From Gemmatimonadaceae bacterium (lineage in GTDB: Bacteria; Gemmatimonadota; Gemmatimonadetes; Gemmatimonadales; Gemmatimonadaceae), in NCBI GenBank assembly GCA_035533015.1, contig DATLUQ010000035.1, forward strand, positions 16,752-80,751: a stretch of 64,000 nucleotides of DNA, in the 5' to 3' direction. Below the pieces are notes generated by a model that was not told where the DNA came from, searched no databases, and saw nothing but the letters and a program-made list of their open reading frames with translations. Positions 55,113 through 64,000 of the stretch are shown here, one piece after another (the first letter of the stretch is position 1; each line of letters opens with the position of its first letter). Made by a program: the position numbers and the translations under genes.

Positions 55113-56920
55113 CGGGACGGCTCCTCCAGCGTGGAGAGGTCGCCCTCGGGCAACCCCTCCTCGCGGGCGCGCAGCAGCCGGCGCATGAGCTTTCCGCTGC
55201 GCGTGCGCGGCAGCGTGTCGAGGAAGGCGATCTCCTTGGGGGCTACGGCGGCCCCGAGCCGCTTGCGTGCGAATCCCAGCAGGTCGAGCCGCAGTTCGTC
55301 CGTGGGCGTGTATCCCTCGCGGAGCGACACGAACGCCTTCACGATCTGCCCCGCCACCGGATCGGGCTTGCCGATCACCGCCGCTTCGGCCACTCCGGGG
55401 TGCTCGAGCAGCGTGCTCTCCACCTCGAACGGTCCGATGAGATGGCCCGACGACTTGATCACGTCGTCGGCGCGGCCCACGAACCAGTAATAGCCGTCGG
55501 CGTCGCGTCGGGCGAGGTCGCCGGTGAGATACCAGCCGTCGACGAAGCACTCGCGGTATCGCTCCTCGTTGCCGAGATAGCCGCGGAACATCGACGGCCA
55601 GCCGGGCTTGAGGGCCAGTTCGCCCTGCACGTCGGGCGTGTCGATGACCTCGACGCCGATATCGGCGTGATTGACGATCGCCGCCTCAATGCCAGGCAGC
55701 GGCCGGCCCATCGACCCCACGCGGACGTCCATGGAGCGGAAGTTGGCGATCATGATCCCACCGGTCTCGGTCTGCCACCAATTGTCGTGGATCGGCATGC
55801 CAAACGTGTCGGCACCCCACACCACCGCCTCGGGATTCAGCGGTTCGCCAACGCTGGCGATGAACCGGAGGTGGCTCAGGTCATACGACTTTGCCAACGA
55901 AGCGCCCGCCTTCATGAGCATGCGGATCGCCGTCGGCGCCGTGTACCACACCGTCACCTGCTCGTCCTGGAGAATCCGGTACCAGCGTTGCGCGTCGAAG
56001 TCGGCCTCGTCCACGACGCTCGTGATGCCGTTGGTGAGCGGCGCGATGATGCCGTACGACGTGCCCGTCACCCACCCTGGGTCGGCGGTACACCAGAACA
56101 CGTCATTCTTGTGGAAGTCCAGCGCGAGCTTGCCCGTGATGTGATGCGCCACGACGGCGCCGTGCACGTGAACGGCGCCCTTGGGCACTCCGGTGGTGCC
56201 GCTCGTGAAGTGCAGCAGCGCGATGTCCTCCTCGTCCGTGGGCGCGATGGTGTACCGATCGCTGGCCCGGGCAAGGAGCGCCGCGAGATTCTGGGTGCCC
56301 GGCACCTCGGCGGCGTTGGGCGGCGTCACGAGCAGCACGTGACGGAGATCCGGCAACTGGTCGCGAATGCCGGCGACCTTGCGCTTGTAGAGCGAGGGGG
56401 TCGTCACCAGCACGGTGCCGCCCCCGATGGTGAGGCGCGCCTTGATCGGTTCCGGTCCGAACGCCGAGAACAGCGGACAGAATACGCTGCCGTATTTCAT
56501 CGTGCCGATCGCGGCCACGTACAGCTCCGGCACGCGGTCGGCCAGCGCGAACACACGATCGCCCTTGGCCACGCCGAGTGACGCGAGCACGTTGGCGAAG
56601 CGACTCGTCAGCGCGCCCAACTCGGCATACGTCAGCGTGACGCGGTCTCCGGTCCGGCCCAACCATCTTAACGCCACGTGGCCGGCGTGCGCGCCCTGGG
56701 CGTGCCGGTCCACGGCTTCGTATGCGATATTCAGGCCCCCGCCATCCGGCAGCCCGTCCAGCTCGCCGTGCAGCACGTCGGACCAGGAGAAGCGGGCGCA
56801 CGCGGCCTCATAGTCCGGCATCGCAGGGGCCGGTTCGCGGTGATCCCCGTCCTTGGTAAAGACGCGTAGCGCCGAACCGTGGCCGGTGCGGGCGGAGGAT
56901 CGCTCGACGAAGGTTCCCAT
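55109..56920 (-). CDS. Acetyl-CoA synthetase-like AMP-forming acyl-CoA ligase
   Basis: A 603-residue adenylate-forming enzyme. It has the AMP signature [18 protein letters not shown], the WWQTETGG block (Trp of acetyl-CoA synthetases, limiting the acyl pocket), [26 protein letters not shown] and the C-terminal acetylation-lysine motif [11 protein letters not shown]. Length is slightly shorter than Acs (about 650) and close to AcsA. It makes acetyl- (or short-acyl-) CoA. It starts the operon, with AGGAG eight bases before the ATG and a 180-base promoter region downstream of a terminator palindrome. Confidence 0.9.
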   Translation of the reverse strand: MGTFVERSSARTGHGSALRVFTKDGDHREPAPAMPDYEAACARFSWSDVLHGELDGLPDGGGLNIAYEAVDRHAQGAHAGHVALRWLGRTGDRVTLTYAELGALTSRFANVLASLGVAKGDRVFALADRVPELYVAAIGTMKYGSVFCPLFSAFGPEPIKARLTIGGGTVLVTTPSLYKRKVAGIRDQLPDLRHVLLVTPPNAAEVPGTQNLAALLARASDRYTIAPTDEEDIALLHFTSGTTGVPKGAVHVHGAVVAHHITGKLALDFHKNDVFWCTADPGWVTGTSYGIIAPLTNGITSVVDEADFDAQRWYRILQDEQVTVWYTAPTAIRMLMKAGASLAKSYDLSHLRFIASVGEPLNPEAVVWGADTFGMPIHDNWWQTETGGIMIANFRSMDVRVGSMGRPLPGIEAAIVNHADIGVEVIDTPDVQGELALKPGWPSMFRGYLGNEERYRECFVDGWYLTGDLARRDADGYYWFVGRADDVIKSSGHLIGPFEVESTLLEHPGVAEAAVIGKPDPVAGQIVKAFVSLREGYTPTDELRLDLLGFARKRLGAAVAPKEIAFLDTLPRTRSGKLMRRLLRAREEGLPEGDLSTLEEPSR

Positions 56921-57102
56921 GGCTACGCTCCTATCGTTCGAGGCCGGTCGGGGCGCAACGGCGCCCGCGGGGCGCGCCACGCGCCTCCGGTCATGCGGAA
57001 CGTATGGGCGCGGCGCGGCGGAAGCTGTCGGGCGGGCGGCCATCGCTCGTGGGAGGAATCCTCACAGTGCAGCCGTCCGGACGCCGGGCTCCGTAAACCG
57101 AA

Positions 57103-57136
57103 GCGCCGCCGCCCCGGAATTCCGGAGCGGCGGCGC
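57103..57136. terminator. Long near-perfect palindrome, terminator of the S9 peptidase gene
   Basis: A 34-base self-complementary block with arms GCGCCGCCG, CCCCGGAA and their complements, one mismatched pair, no loop. It is placed 19 bases after the stop of the S9 gene (minus strand) and before the acyl-CoA ligase promoter. Confidence 0.55.
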
Positions 57137-57155
57137 GAGCCGGCACGAACGGCGC

Positions 57156-59267
57156 TCAGTGCTGGGGCGTCGTCTCCGTGGCCGCCTGCGACTTGCCCAT
57201 GTGCCCGTAGCGCTCGAACCAGTGCTCGATATAGAGCTGCGTGCGCAGAAAGTTCGACGGCGTGCTCGACGTGCCGTGGTACTCGTTGTTCATGCGCAGC
57301 ATGGCGGTGGGCACGCCGCGCAGCTTCAGCGCGCGGTAGAACTCCTCCGTCTGCGGGATTGGCGTGCGCAGGTCGAGCACGCCGGTCATGAGCATGGTCG
57401 GCGTCTTGACGTGCCCCACGTAGGTGATGGGCGAGCGCCGGAGATACTCGCTCGGATCTTCCCAGAAGGGCTTGGCGAAATTCCCGTACCAGCCCGCGCC
57501 GTCGGTCACGCCCACGAAACTGATCCAGTCGATCACGGGGCACTGCACCACCGCGGCCGCGAACCGGTCGGTGTGCCCCACCGTCCAAGCCGTGAGCACG
57601 CCGCCGCCCGAGCACCCGTACACGAACAGGTTGTTGGTATCGACGTAGCCGCGCCCGATCACCGTATCGACGCCCGCCATCAGGTCGTCGAAGTCCTTGT
57701 CCGGATAATCGTTGTCGATGAGGTTCGTGAACTTCGCCCCGTAGCCGGTGCTGCCGCGGGGGTTCGTGTACAGCACCACATAGTCACGTGCCGCCTCGTC
57801 CTGCCGTGCGAAGTTGAACGCGACGTTGTACATGGCCTGCGGCCCGCCGTGGATCTGCAGGATCAACGGATACTTATGGTGGGGGTCGAAGTCCGCCGGT
57901 TTCACGATCCATCCCTGGATCTTGAGCCCGTCTTTCGATGTGTACCAGATCTCCTCGGTCGACGCGAGCGTCTTGCCGGCGAGGATCGACGCGTCGACGT
58001 TGGTACGCTGCGCGAACGTCGACACGGTGCCCGATGCTGGGATGGTGAACGTGACCACGTCGTTGGGCATGGTCGGCGTGGTGCGTGTCCCCACGGCCAA
58101 TCCATTGCGCGCGAGGTCGGTGACCGCCAGCACCTGCGTGCCGATCGTCACCGGCCGCACCTGGCCCGCGGTCGATGCGAAGTACAGGTTCTGCGAGCCC
58201 TCGCTCTGCACGTTGAAGTACACGCCCGCCCCGTTCGGCGCCCACAGGATGCCCGAGACCGGGCGGTCGAGGTTCGCCGTGAGGCTGCGCGGGTTCGACC
58301 CGTCGGCGTTCATCACCCAGACGTTGCCCTCCGACCATGCCGAGTGGTCCACCGAGTCGGCGTGCATGTACGCCACCAGACGGCCGTCGGGCGAGTAGAC
58401 CGGTCCACCGCTCGTTCCCGAGGCGTGGGTCAGCATCCGGACCTCGCCCGAGGCCACGTTCGCGGCGTAGATCTCCGAACGCCGGAAGACGTGCTCCGCG
58501 TCTGGCACGCGGAGCGACGAGAACGCCACCCACTGGCCGTCGCCCGAGAAGGCGGGAGGCGACGCGTTCCAGTCGCCCGTGGTGAGTTGCCGCGCTTCGC
58601 CGCCGTCGGCCGGAATCACGAAGATCTGCCGGTAGTAGGTGTCGGTGTAGCCCACGCGGTCGGAGCGGAAGTTGAGCCGCGTCACGATCTTTGGCGGCTC
58701 CACCCACTTGGCGCCCTTGGGCGGCGCCGGCATGGGAATGCGCCATTCCGGGTCGGGCCGCTCGGGCACGTTCATGTTGAACGCCAGAGTCGCGCCGTCG
58801 GGCGCCCACGCCAGGTTGGACGGCGACTCGGTGAGGTTGGAGATCTGCGATCCCGGTCCCTCGAGGTCCACCCAACGCACGAAGATCTGCGCGCCGCCAG
58901 GCTCATTCTGCGCCACGTACGCGATGCGCTTTCCGTCGGGCGACCACTCAGGGCCGGACCCGTCGGCCAGGAAGCGGTCGTGCGTGCCGTCGGCGTTCAT
59001 GATCCAGAGTGACGTGCGCCAGCGGTCGTTCATCTTGTCCACGCGGCGACGCCCGTAGACGATCTGCGAGCCGTCGGGCGATAGCCGCGGCGACTGCACG
59101 TCCTGCCAGTCGAGGTACTGGTTCACGTGGATGCGATTTGGCGCCACCTGCTGTGCCGGAATGGCGGACACGAACGACGCCAGCGCGACCACGAGCGCGG
59201 CGGCGTAGCGGGTGTGCAGTGGGGTGCCGTGGCCGAGGATCGAGCCGGAGGGCAGAGGCGGGCGCAT
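57156..59267 (-). CDS. Secreted S9-family prolyl oligopeptidase/dipeptidyl aminopeptidase
   Basis: A 703-residue peptidase with an N-terminal export signal (hydrophobic stretch about 20-38), a beta-propeller (about 50-420) with TolB/WD-like repeats such as SPDGSQIVYGRR, SPDGKRIAYV and APDGATLAF, and an alpha/beta hydrolase domain. Catalytic residues: Ser in YGCSGGG (about 553), Asp in GVLDLRTP, His in NNEYHGTSS. The Ser motif GCSGG differs slightly from GGSYGG of typical S9C members. Acts on extracellular peptides. Strong AAGGAG site before the ATG. Confidence 0.93.
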   Translation of the reverse strand: MRPPLPSGSILGHGTPLHTRYAAALVVALASFVSAIPAQQVAPNRIHVNQYLDWQDVQSPRLSPDGSQIVYGRRRVDKMNDRWRTSLWIMNADGTHDRFLADGSGPEWSPDGKRIAYVAQNEPGGAQIFVRWVDLEGPGSQISNLTESPSNLAWAPDGATLAFNMNVPERPDPEWRIPMPAPPKGAKWVEPPKIVTRLNFRSDRVGYTDTYYRQIFVIPADGGEARQLTTGDWNASPPAFSGDGQWVAFSSLRVPDAEHVFRRSEIYAANVASGEVRMLTHASGTSGGPVYSPDGRLVAYMHADSVDHSAWSEGNVWVMNADGSNPRSLTANLDRPVSGILWAPNGAGVYFNVQSEGSQNLYFASTAGQVRPVTIGTQVLAVTDLARNGLAVGTRTTPTMPNDVVTFTIPASGTVSTFAQRTNVDASILAGKTLASTEEIWYTSKDGLKIQGWIVKPADFDPHHKYPLILQIHGGPQAMYNVAFNFARQDEAARDYVVLYTNPRGSTGYGAKFTNLIDNDYPDKDFDDLMAGVDTVIGRGYVDTNNLFVYGCSGGGVLTAWTVGHTDRFAAAVVQCPVIDWISFVGVTDGAGWYGNFAKPFWEDPSEYLRRSPITYVGHVKTPTMLMTGVLDLRTPIPQTEEFYRALKLRGVPTAMLRMNNEYHGTSSTPSNFLRTQLYIEHWFERYGHMGKSQAATETTPQH

Positions 59268-59492
59268 GGGGGGACTCCTTATGGGTGCGCGGGGTCCTCA
59301 ATCCTGTCGCGCCCATGGGCGACGCGCCAGGGGAACGCCGCCCGTGCGGCTGGACGGATCTCGGGTTTCCCCGACCCCTGGTGAGCGTAGACCCGACTGC
59401 CCGTGGCGCTCGCCGGCGATACCCTGCCGGTGTAGCCCTTGAGTCCCCACCGATCGCGGTGGGGACCCGGTTCCGATCCACGGGAGGCGAAC

Positions 59493-60629
59493 ATGCTCAG
59501 CTATGCGCAACTGGCCGAACTCGAGCGGAGGACGCGCGAGTCGCTCGTCCTCAATGTCTACATCGACGCGACCGAACTCGATGGGGTGGCCCGGCGTTCG
59601 TGGCGGCACACGCTTGCCAACGCCGTGGTGGCCACGCGCAAATCGCTGGCCGACGCGCCGCACGCGGAGCGGACGGCGTTCGACCGCGCCGCGGAACGGC
59701 TGGAGGCGCGGACTATGGCGCTGAGCGACGACATGGACGGCGCGCCTGGCTGGGTGGCGTTCGCCACGGCCGACGAGATTCTCTACGCGGGTCCCACCAC
59801 CACGGTGCCCGCCGCCTCGCTGGTCTGGCGTAAGGGCATCGCGATGGTGCCGTACGTGCGCCTGCTTCGGGACGAGCCCACCGTCACGGTGGCGCAAGTC
59901 GACGTCCGCAAGGCGGACATCTATCGGTGGGTGGCCGGCACGCTACATCGGGTGGAGCGCGTTCAGGCGCATGCGCACGTCGGGCGGGCAGGCCACATGG
60001 GCGACGCTCCGCACCCGGGGTTCCACAGCGGCACGCGCGGCACGACCCTCACCGACGCCGCGCAGCGCGCCATGGACGCGGGGGTCGATCGCATGGTGCG
60101 CGACGTGGCCGCGCAGATCGGCACGACGGGGCTTCCCGGTGGCTGGATCGTTCTGGTGGGCAATCGGACAGTGGCGCTGGACACGATCAAGCACCTCACC
60201 AAGGGCGAGCAGAAGTGTGCGGTGTACGTGCCGGGGTTGGCCGCCGATGCCGCTGAACCGGAGATCGCGCACGCCGCCGCCGAGGGCCGGGCACAACTCC
60301 AAACGGCGCACGAGGTCGCGCGAGTGGTCGATCTCATCGAACGGGCGGCGGCCAGCGATCGGGCCGTGCTCGGGTACACGCGCACACTGGAAGCGCTGGC
60401 CGCGGGTGCCGCACGCGAGGTGCTGGTGACGGGTGACTTCTTCGCGCGCGAGACCGATCGCGCGGAGGCGCTCATGCTGGCAGTTCTCGCCAACGGCGCG
60501 CACCTGGTGGAGGTCGGGGGTGAGGGAGCGGCTCGGCTGGATGCCGAATGCGAAGGGGTCGGGGCGACGCTGCGTTTCCGGACGCAACCGGGACGTGCTA
60601 CGCTCGAAGAAGGCGCGGTGGTCGCCTGA
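59493..60629 (+). CDS. Bacterial archaeo-eukaryotic release-factor-like (baeRF) protein
   Basis: A 378-residue protein whose layout recalls the bacterial eRF1-like (baeRF) group. An N-terminal helical domain (AQLAELERRTRESLVLNVYID) is followed by a middle Rossmann-like domain (TVAQVDVRKADIYRWVAGTLH, about 135-165; GGWIVLVGNRTVALDTIKHL) and a C-terminal alpha/beta domain (REVLVTGDFFARETDRAE). The GGQ peptide-release motif of eRF1 is absent. Such proteins are proposed to act at stalled ribosomes or in stress, but no experiment is implied here. The ATG has GGGAGG upstream. Confidence 0.7.
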   Translation: MLSYAQLAELERRTRESLVLNVYIDATELDGVARRSWRHTLANAVVATRKSLADAPHAERTAFDRAAERLEARTMALSDDMDGAPGWVAFATADEILYAGPTTTVPAASLVWRKGIAMVPYVRLLRDEPTVTVAQVDVRKADIYRWVAGTLHRVERVQAHAHVGRAGHMGDAPHPGFHSGTRGTTLTDAAQRAMDAGVDRMVRDVAAQIGTTGLPGGWIVLVGNRTVALDTIKHLTKGEQKCAVYVPGLAADAAEPEIAHAAAEGRAQLQTAHEVARVVDLIERAAASDRAVLGYTRTLEALAAGAAREVLVTGDFFARETDRAEALMLAVLANGAHLVEVGGEGAARLDAECEGVGATLRFRTQPGRATLEEGAVVA

Positions 60630-60759
60630 ATCCGATGGGGGCCCGACGTCTCTGTCGGGCGAAGCCCGACGCCAGCGTGGCCGCTGCCCGACTGTGGCCG
60701 GGATGATGCGGGCGCATTGTGCGAGCAGGGGAGTCTGTCCTTAAGACGGGGGTATGCAT

Positions 60760-60981
60760 ATGTCACGCAACGTCGGGACCGTGGATCGATGGGTGCGCGT
60801 TCTGCTTGGACTCGCGCTGCTGTCGGTGCTGTTCGTCGGGCCCAAGTCGATGTGGGGGCTGGTGGGGCTGATCCTGCTCGCCACCGCCGGGGTTTCGTTC
60901 TGCCCGCTGTACAGCATGTTCGGCTGGTCCACCTCCGCCACGCCTTCATCGAACACGCCTGGATCGAAGGCGAACGGCTGA
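60760..60981 (+). CDS. DUF2892 small membrane protein
   Basis: A 73-residue protein with two membrane helices (LLGLALLSVLFVG, LVGLILLATAGVSF) and the family start block NVGTVDRWVRVLLG, followed by FCPLY. DUF2892 is found fused to or next to rhodanese/sulfurtransferase proteins (YgaP). The second of two close ATGs is used because its spacing to GGGGG is right. It is on the same strand as the baeRF-like gene, about 130 bases downstream. No enzymatic residues. Confidence 0.8.
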   Translation: MSRNVGTVDRWVRVLLGLALLSVLFVGPKSMWGLVGLILLATAGVSFCPLYSMFGWSTSATPSSNTPGSKANG

Positions 60982-61049
60982 GTCGGCTTCCGTGCAGACC
61001 ACGGCCGCGCCGGACACCCCAGTCCCGCGCGGCCGCGGTCGTTGTGAGC

Positions 61050-61463
61050 TTACTCCCTGGCGGTGGCGGCGAGCACGCGTTCCACGCGGGCGCGCACTTC
61101 AGCGGCGAGCGGCGCCACGGCGGGGTTGCCGGCCAGGCTCAACGCGGCCACAGGATCCATGGCTGCCACGACGGTCCGTCCGGGCTCGTCGGTCGCGTAC
61201 ACCACGACGTTGCACGGGAGCAGCAATCCGATGTCGGGCTCCGCGCTCAGCGCCTGGTGGGCCAGTGGGGGGTTGCAGGCGCCGAGGATCACGTACGGGC
61301 GGAAGTCGATCCCGAGCCGATCTTTTAGTGTTTTGGTAACATTGATCTCGGTCAGGACGCCGAATCCCTCCCTGGCGAGTTCGGCGCGCACGCGTTCCAC
61401 CGCCGCGTCGTACGCGAGCGGTACGGTGACCGAGAGGCCGTAGGGCGTCGTCTGCTGCACCAT
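61050..61463 (-). CDS. DUF302 protein
   Basis: A 137-residue protein with the complete DUF302 pattern: an N-terminal strand LSVTVPLAYDAAVERVRAELAREGFGVLTEIN, then KDRLGIDFRPYVILGACNPPLAHQAL and IGLLLPCNVVVYA. The conserved Cys in GACNPP and LPCNVVV is retained. The function of the family is not established. GGAG seven bases before the ATG. Convergent with the DUF2892 gene, with 68 bases between stops. Confidence 0.85.
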   Translation of the reverse strand: MVQQTTPYGLSVTVPLAYDAAVERVRAELAREGFGVLTEINVTKTLKDRLGIDFRPYVILGACNPPLAHQALSAEPDIGLLLPCNVVVYATDEPGRTVVAAMDPVAALSLAGNPAVAPLAAEVRARVERVLAATARE

Positions 61464-61692
61464 CGCTGCTCCAGTGTCGGAGTAAGAGGGCCGCGCTGCG
61501 GCGCCGGCCCCAATGGCGGGAGAATCCGGCGGTTGCACGGGGCGCCGCTTCGGGCAGTAGCAGGCACTCCCAATGGTCGGCGCGGTTCTAGCCGGTTCCC
61601 GGCCCATACGGTACTATAGTGGGTCTGCCGCTGGTCACGCACTCACTGGCGCCCGCCCGTGGGCGTGTGGGCCGCACCTTCAACCTGCCGTC

Positions 61693-64000
61693 ATGGACCT
61701 GCGCGACCAACTCCAGACCACGCTGGGTTCGGCCTATACACTCGAGCGCGAGTTGGGCGGCGGTGGGATGTCGCGTGTCTTCGTGGCCGAGGAGACCTCG
61801 CTCGAGCGCAAGGTCGTGGTCAAGGTGCTGCCGCCCGAGTTGACCGCCGGCGTCAACGTCGACCGGTTCAAGCGCGAGATCCTGCTCGCCGCCAAGCTGC
61901 AGCACCCGCACATCGTGCCGGTGCTGGCCGCCGGCGAAACGAACGGGCTGCCGTACTACACCATGCCGTTCGTCGAGGGTGAATCGTTGCGGGCAGCGCT
62001 CGCCAGGGGCGGCGCCCTGTCGATCACCGACGCGATAGGGATTCTGCGCGACGTGGCCAAGGCGCTGGCGTACGCGCACGAGCGCGGGATCGTACATCGC
62101 GACATCAAGCCGGAGAACGTGCTGCTCTCCGGCGGTTCCGCCGTGGTCGCCGACTTCGGCATTGCCAAGGCCCTGAGCGCCTCGCGCACCTCGGCACCCA
62201 ACGCCACGCTCACCCAGGTGGGCACCTCCCTGGGCACGCCGGCGTACATGGCGCCCGAGCAGGCGGCCGCCGACCCGGCCACCGACCACCGCGCCGACCT
62301 CTACGCCTTCGGCTGCATGGCGTACGAACTGCTGGCCGGCCGCCCGCCGTTCTCGGGGCGGACCCCGCAGAAGCTATTGGCGGCGCAAATGGGCGAGGCT
62401 CCGCAGCCGATCGCCGAGCTGCGCCCCGATACGCCGCCCGACCTCGCGGTGATGGTGATGCGCTGCCTGGCCAAGGACGCCGCCGACCGGCCGCAGAGCG
62501 CCGCCGACCTGGTGGGCGTGCTCGACTCGGTGACGAGCGGGGGCGGCCACGCCGCGCTGCCGCCCATCCTGCTGGGGGGCAAGTACGCGCTGTGGCGCGC
62601 GCTCGCCCTCTACGCCGCGGCTTTCGTGGTGGTGGCGCTCGTCTCCAAGTCGGCGATCATCGTCATCGGGCTCCCGAGCTGGGTGTTCCCTGGCGCGGTG
62701 GCCGTGATGGCGCTGGGCCTGCCGGTGATTCTGTTCACCGGGTACGTCCACCATGCCGCCCGCCGCCTGATCACGATGACGCCCACGTACACGCCGGGCG
62801 GCTCGGCGCCGCCGCAGGGTACCATGGCGACCATCGCCATGAAGGCGAGTCCGCACATGAGCTGGCGGCGGACCACCGTCGGCGGGGCATACGCGCTCGG
62901 CGCGTTCGTGCTGCTCATCGGCGTGTTCATGCTCCTGCGGGCGTTCGGCATCGGGCCGGCGGGCTCGCTGCTGGCCGCCGGCAAGCTCGACGCACATCAG
63001 CCGCTGCTCGTGAGCGAGTTCAGCGCCAAGGGCGGGGCAGACAGCGCGCTGGGCGGCGTGGTGGCCGAGGCGGTACGCGCCGACCTCGCCCAGTCCAACG
63101 CCATCACCGTCATGCCCGCGAGTATGATCCGCGACGCGCTGCAGCGCATGCAACTGCCGCTCGACAGCCGCATTGACGCCAACCTGGCGCGCCAGATCGC
63201 CCAGCGCGACGGACTGAAGGCCGCGATCACCGGCGACATCACACCACTCGGCAATGGGTTCATCGTCACGGCGCGCATCGTGGCGGCGCAGTCGGGAAAT
63301 GAACTCGCCTCGTTCCAGGGCACGGCCATCAGTCCGTCGGAGTTGATCCCCACCGTGGGCCAGATCAGCCGCGACCTGCGCGGCAAGATCGGCGAGTCGC
63401 TCAAGACCGTGCAGAATTCGCCGCCGCTCGAAGCGGTCACCACGAGTTCGCTCGAGGCGCTCAAGGCGTACACGGAGGGCGACGTCGCGTTCAGTCAACT
63501 CGATTACGCCAAGGCGAGCGAGTGGCTCAAGCAGGCGGTGGCCCTCGATTCGACATTCGCCATGGCGTGGCGACGACTGGCTGTGGCGTACAAGGACGCC
63601 AACATGTCGCCGGTCCTCGTGGATTCGGCGCTGGCCAAGGCCTACCGGTTCCGGGATCACCTCACCGATCGCGAGCGGTACAGTACGGTGGCCAGCTATT
63701 ACGACCTGGGGCCGGGGCGCGATCGCGGCAAAGCCATCCAGGCGTACCAGCAGGCCATGGCCCTTGGCGACTATTCGATTTCCCCCAACAACCTGGGAAT
63801 CCTGTTCAATTCGCGGCGCCAGTTCGCGGCCGCGGAGTCGGTGCTGGCCGTGGGCGTCGCGAAAGCGCCGTCGAGCGGGGTGTCCAACTACTCGAACCTG
63901 GTCGGCGCCCTCGTCAACGAGGGCAAGTACACGGCGGCCGATTCCGTCACGCGCGCGTACGAGAAGCAATTCGGAACGCAGGCCGAGATGGAATTCGGGC
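61693..64000 (+). CDS. Ser/Thr protein kinase with membrane segments and C-terminal repeats, 3' end cut by window edge
   Basis: 769 codons are visible. Residues about 12-280 are a Hanks-type kinase: ATP loop GGGGMSRVF, the Lys of VVVKVL, HRDIKPENVL, DFGIAKAL and TPAYMAPEQ. Three to four membrane segments follow (about 300-355 and 400-425). From about 440 a periplasmic region contains a domain with VSEFSAKGGADSALGG-like strands and then TPR-like helices (SSLEALKAYTEGDVAFSQLDYAKASEWLKQAVALD). This layout, kinase plus TM plus TolB/TPR-like sensor, is common in Gemmatimonadota. It likely senses an envelope signal and phosphorylates intracellular proteins. Promoter region is the 230 bases shared with the divergent DUF302 gene. 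Confidence 0.93.
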   Translation, partial: MDLRDQLQTTLGSAYTLERELGGGGMSRVFVAEETSLERKVVVKVLPPELTAGVNVDRFKREILLAAKLQHPHIVPVLAAGETNGLPYYTMPFVEGESLRAALARGGALSITDAIGILRDVAKALAYAHERGIVHRDIKPENVLLSGGSAVVADFGIAKALSASRTSAPNATLTQVGTSLGTPAYMAPEQAAADPATDHRADLYAFGCMAYELLAGRPPFSGRTPQKLLAAQMGEAPQPIAELRPDTPPDLAVMVMRCLAKDAADRPQSAADLVGVLDSVTSGGGHAALPPILLGGKYALWRALALYAAAFVVVALVSKSAIIVIGLPSWVFPGAVAVMALGLPVILFTGYVHHAARRLITMTPTYTPGGSAPPQGTMATIAMKASPHMSWRRTTVGGAYALGAFVLLIGVFMLLRAFGIGPAGSLLAAGKLDAHQPLLVSEFSAKGGADSALGGVVAEAVRADLAQSNAITVMPASMIRDALQRMQLPLDSRIDANLARQIAQRDGLKAAITGDITPLGNGFIVTARIVAAQSGNELASFQGTAISPSELIPTVGQISRDLRGKIGESLKTVQNSPPLEAVTTSSLEALKAYTEGDVAFSQLDYAKASEWLKQAVALDSTFAMAWRRLAVAYKDANMSPVLVDSALAKAYRFRDHLTDRERYSTVASYYDLGPGRDRGKAIQAYQQAMALGDYSISPNNLGILFNSRRQFAAAESVLAVGVAKAPSSGVSNYSNLVGALVNEGKYTAADSVTRAYEKQFGTQAEMEFG

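Noticed and set aside
57430..57640. Small plus-strand frames inside the S9 peptidase gene
   Set aside because: They sit opposite the catalytic-domain codons and have no start signals or domains.

Overview
The window is 64 kb of strongly GC-rich DNA from a Gram-negative-type soil or environmental bacterium. The best fit is Gemmatimonadota. The reasons are indirect: extreme third-position GC, many lipoproteins with bacterial Ig-like (BIG2) domains, a membrane-anchored Ser/Thr kinase with a long C-terminal sensor/TPR-like part, S9 and M14 secreted peptidases, Nramp and Usp genes, and GldA/GldFG-type ABC genes. No rRNA or complete tRNA is present, so this assignment is inference.

Layout. (1) 1-3.2 kb is the end of an integrated element: a lipoprotein running off the left edge, about 700 bp with no convincing gene, a small HTH/excisionase-like gene overlapping a tyrosine recombinase gene, and then the 3' part of a tRNA-Ile(GAU) gene as attachment site, with the native terminator beyond it. 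(2) 3.4-16.4 kb is mixed accessory chromosome: zinc-ribbon and DinB proteins, a decayed ceruloplasmin-like multicopper oxidase fragment, GH89 and GH78 glycosidases, an NmrA-like protein, and a BIG2/HExxH lipoprotein overlapping a second lipoprotein gene. (3) 16.5-19.3 kb holds transporters (Amt, and an Nramp relative without the DPGN motif), with a 29-bp repeat on each side of amt. (4) 19.5-23.4 kb holds a bactofilin, a zinc-ribbon protein and groESL under a perfect CIRCE element. (5) 23.4-27.5 kb is a manganese module: mntH-usp-mntR on the minus strand and a divergent secreted/envelope protein, with a TAGG-N4-CCTA palindrome between them.

(6) 27.5-31.8 kb: enoyl-CoA hydratase, a GNAT-like protein, and a hemG-like/zwf/polyphosphate-glucokinase operon. 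(7) 31.9-38.3 kb: a two-gene ABC exporter, a DUF3300 protein, a very-long-chain-type acyl-CoA dehydrogenase and a Gly-rich lipoprotein. (8) 38.3-42.6 kb: a translationally coupled gliding-type ABC operon in which GldF and GldG are one polypeptide. (9) 42.6-48.8 kb: exported proteins, namely a secreted MsrA, a Tat-signal aminotransferase, a lipoprotein, a TlpA-type thioredoxin and an M14 peptidase. (10) 48.7-51.5 kb: ftsH overlapping an orphan helix-hairpin-helix (PolX N-terminal-like) gene. (11) 51.6-56.9 kb: a tightly overlapped operon for an acyl/acetyl-CoA synthetase, the E1alpha, E1beta and E2 subunits of a 2-oxoacid dehydrogenase, and an acyl carrier protein, with no E3. (12) 57.1-64 kb: an S9 peptidase, a baeRF-like protein, two small redox/membrane proteins and a Ser/Thr kinase cut by the right edge.

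The most interesting points are the tRNA-Ile integration site with an atypical integrase, the 2-oxoacid dehydrogenase/ACP operon, the mntR operator arrangement, the ceruloplasmin-like gene relic, and the exported aminotransferase/MsrA/TlpA cluster.
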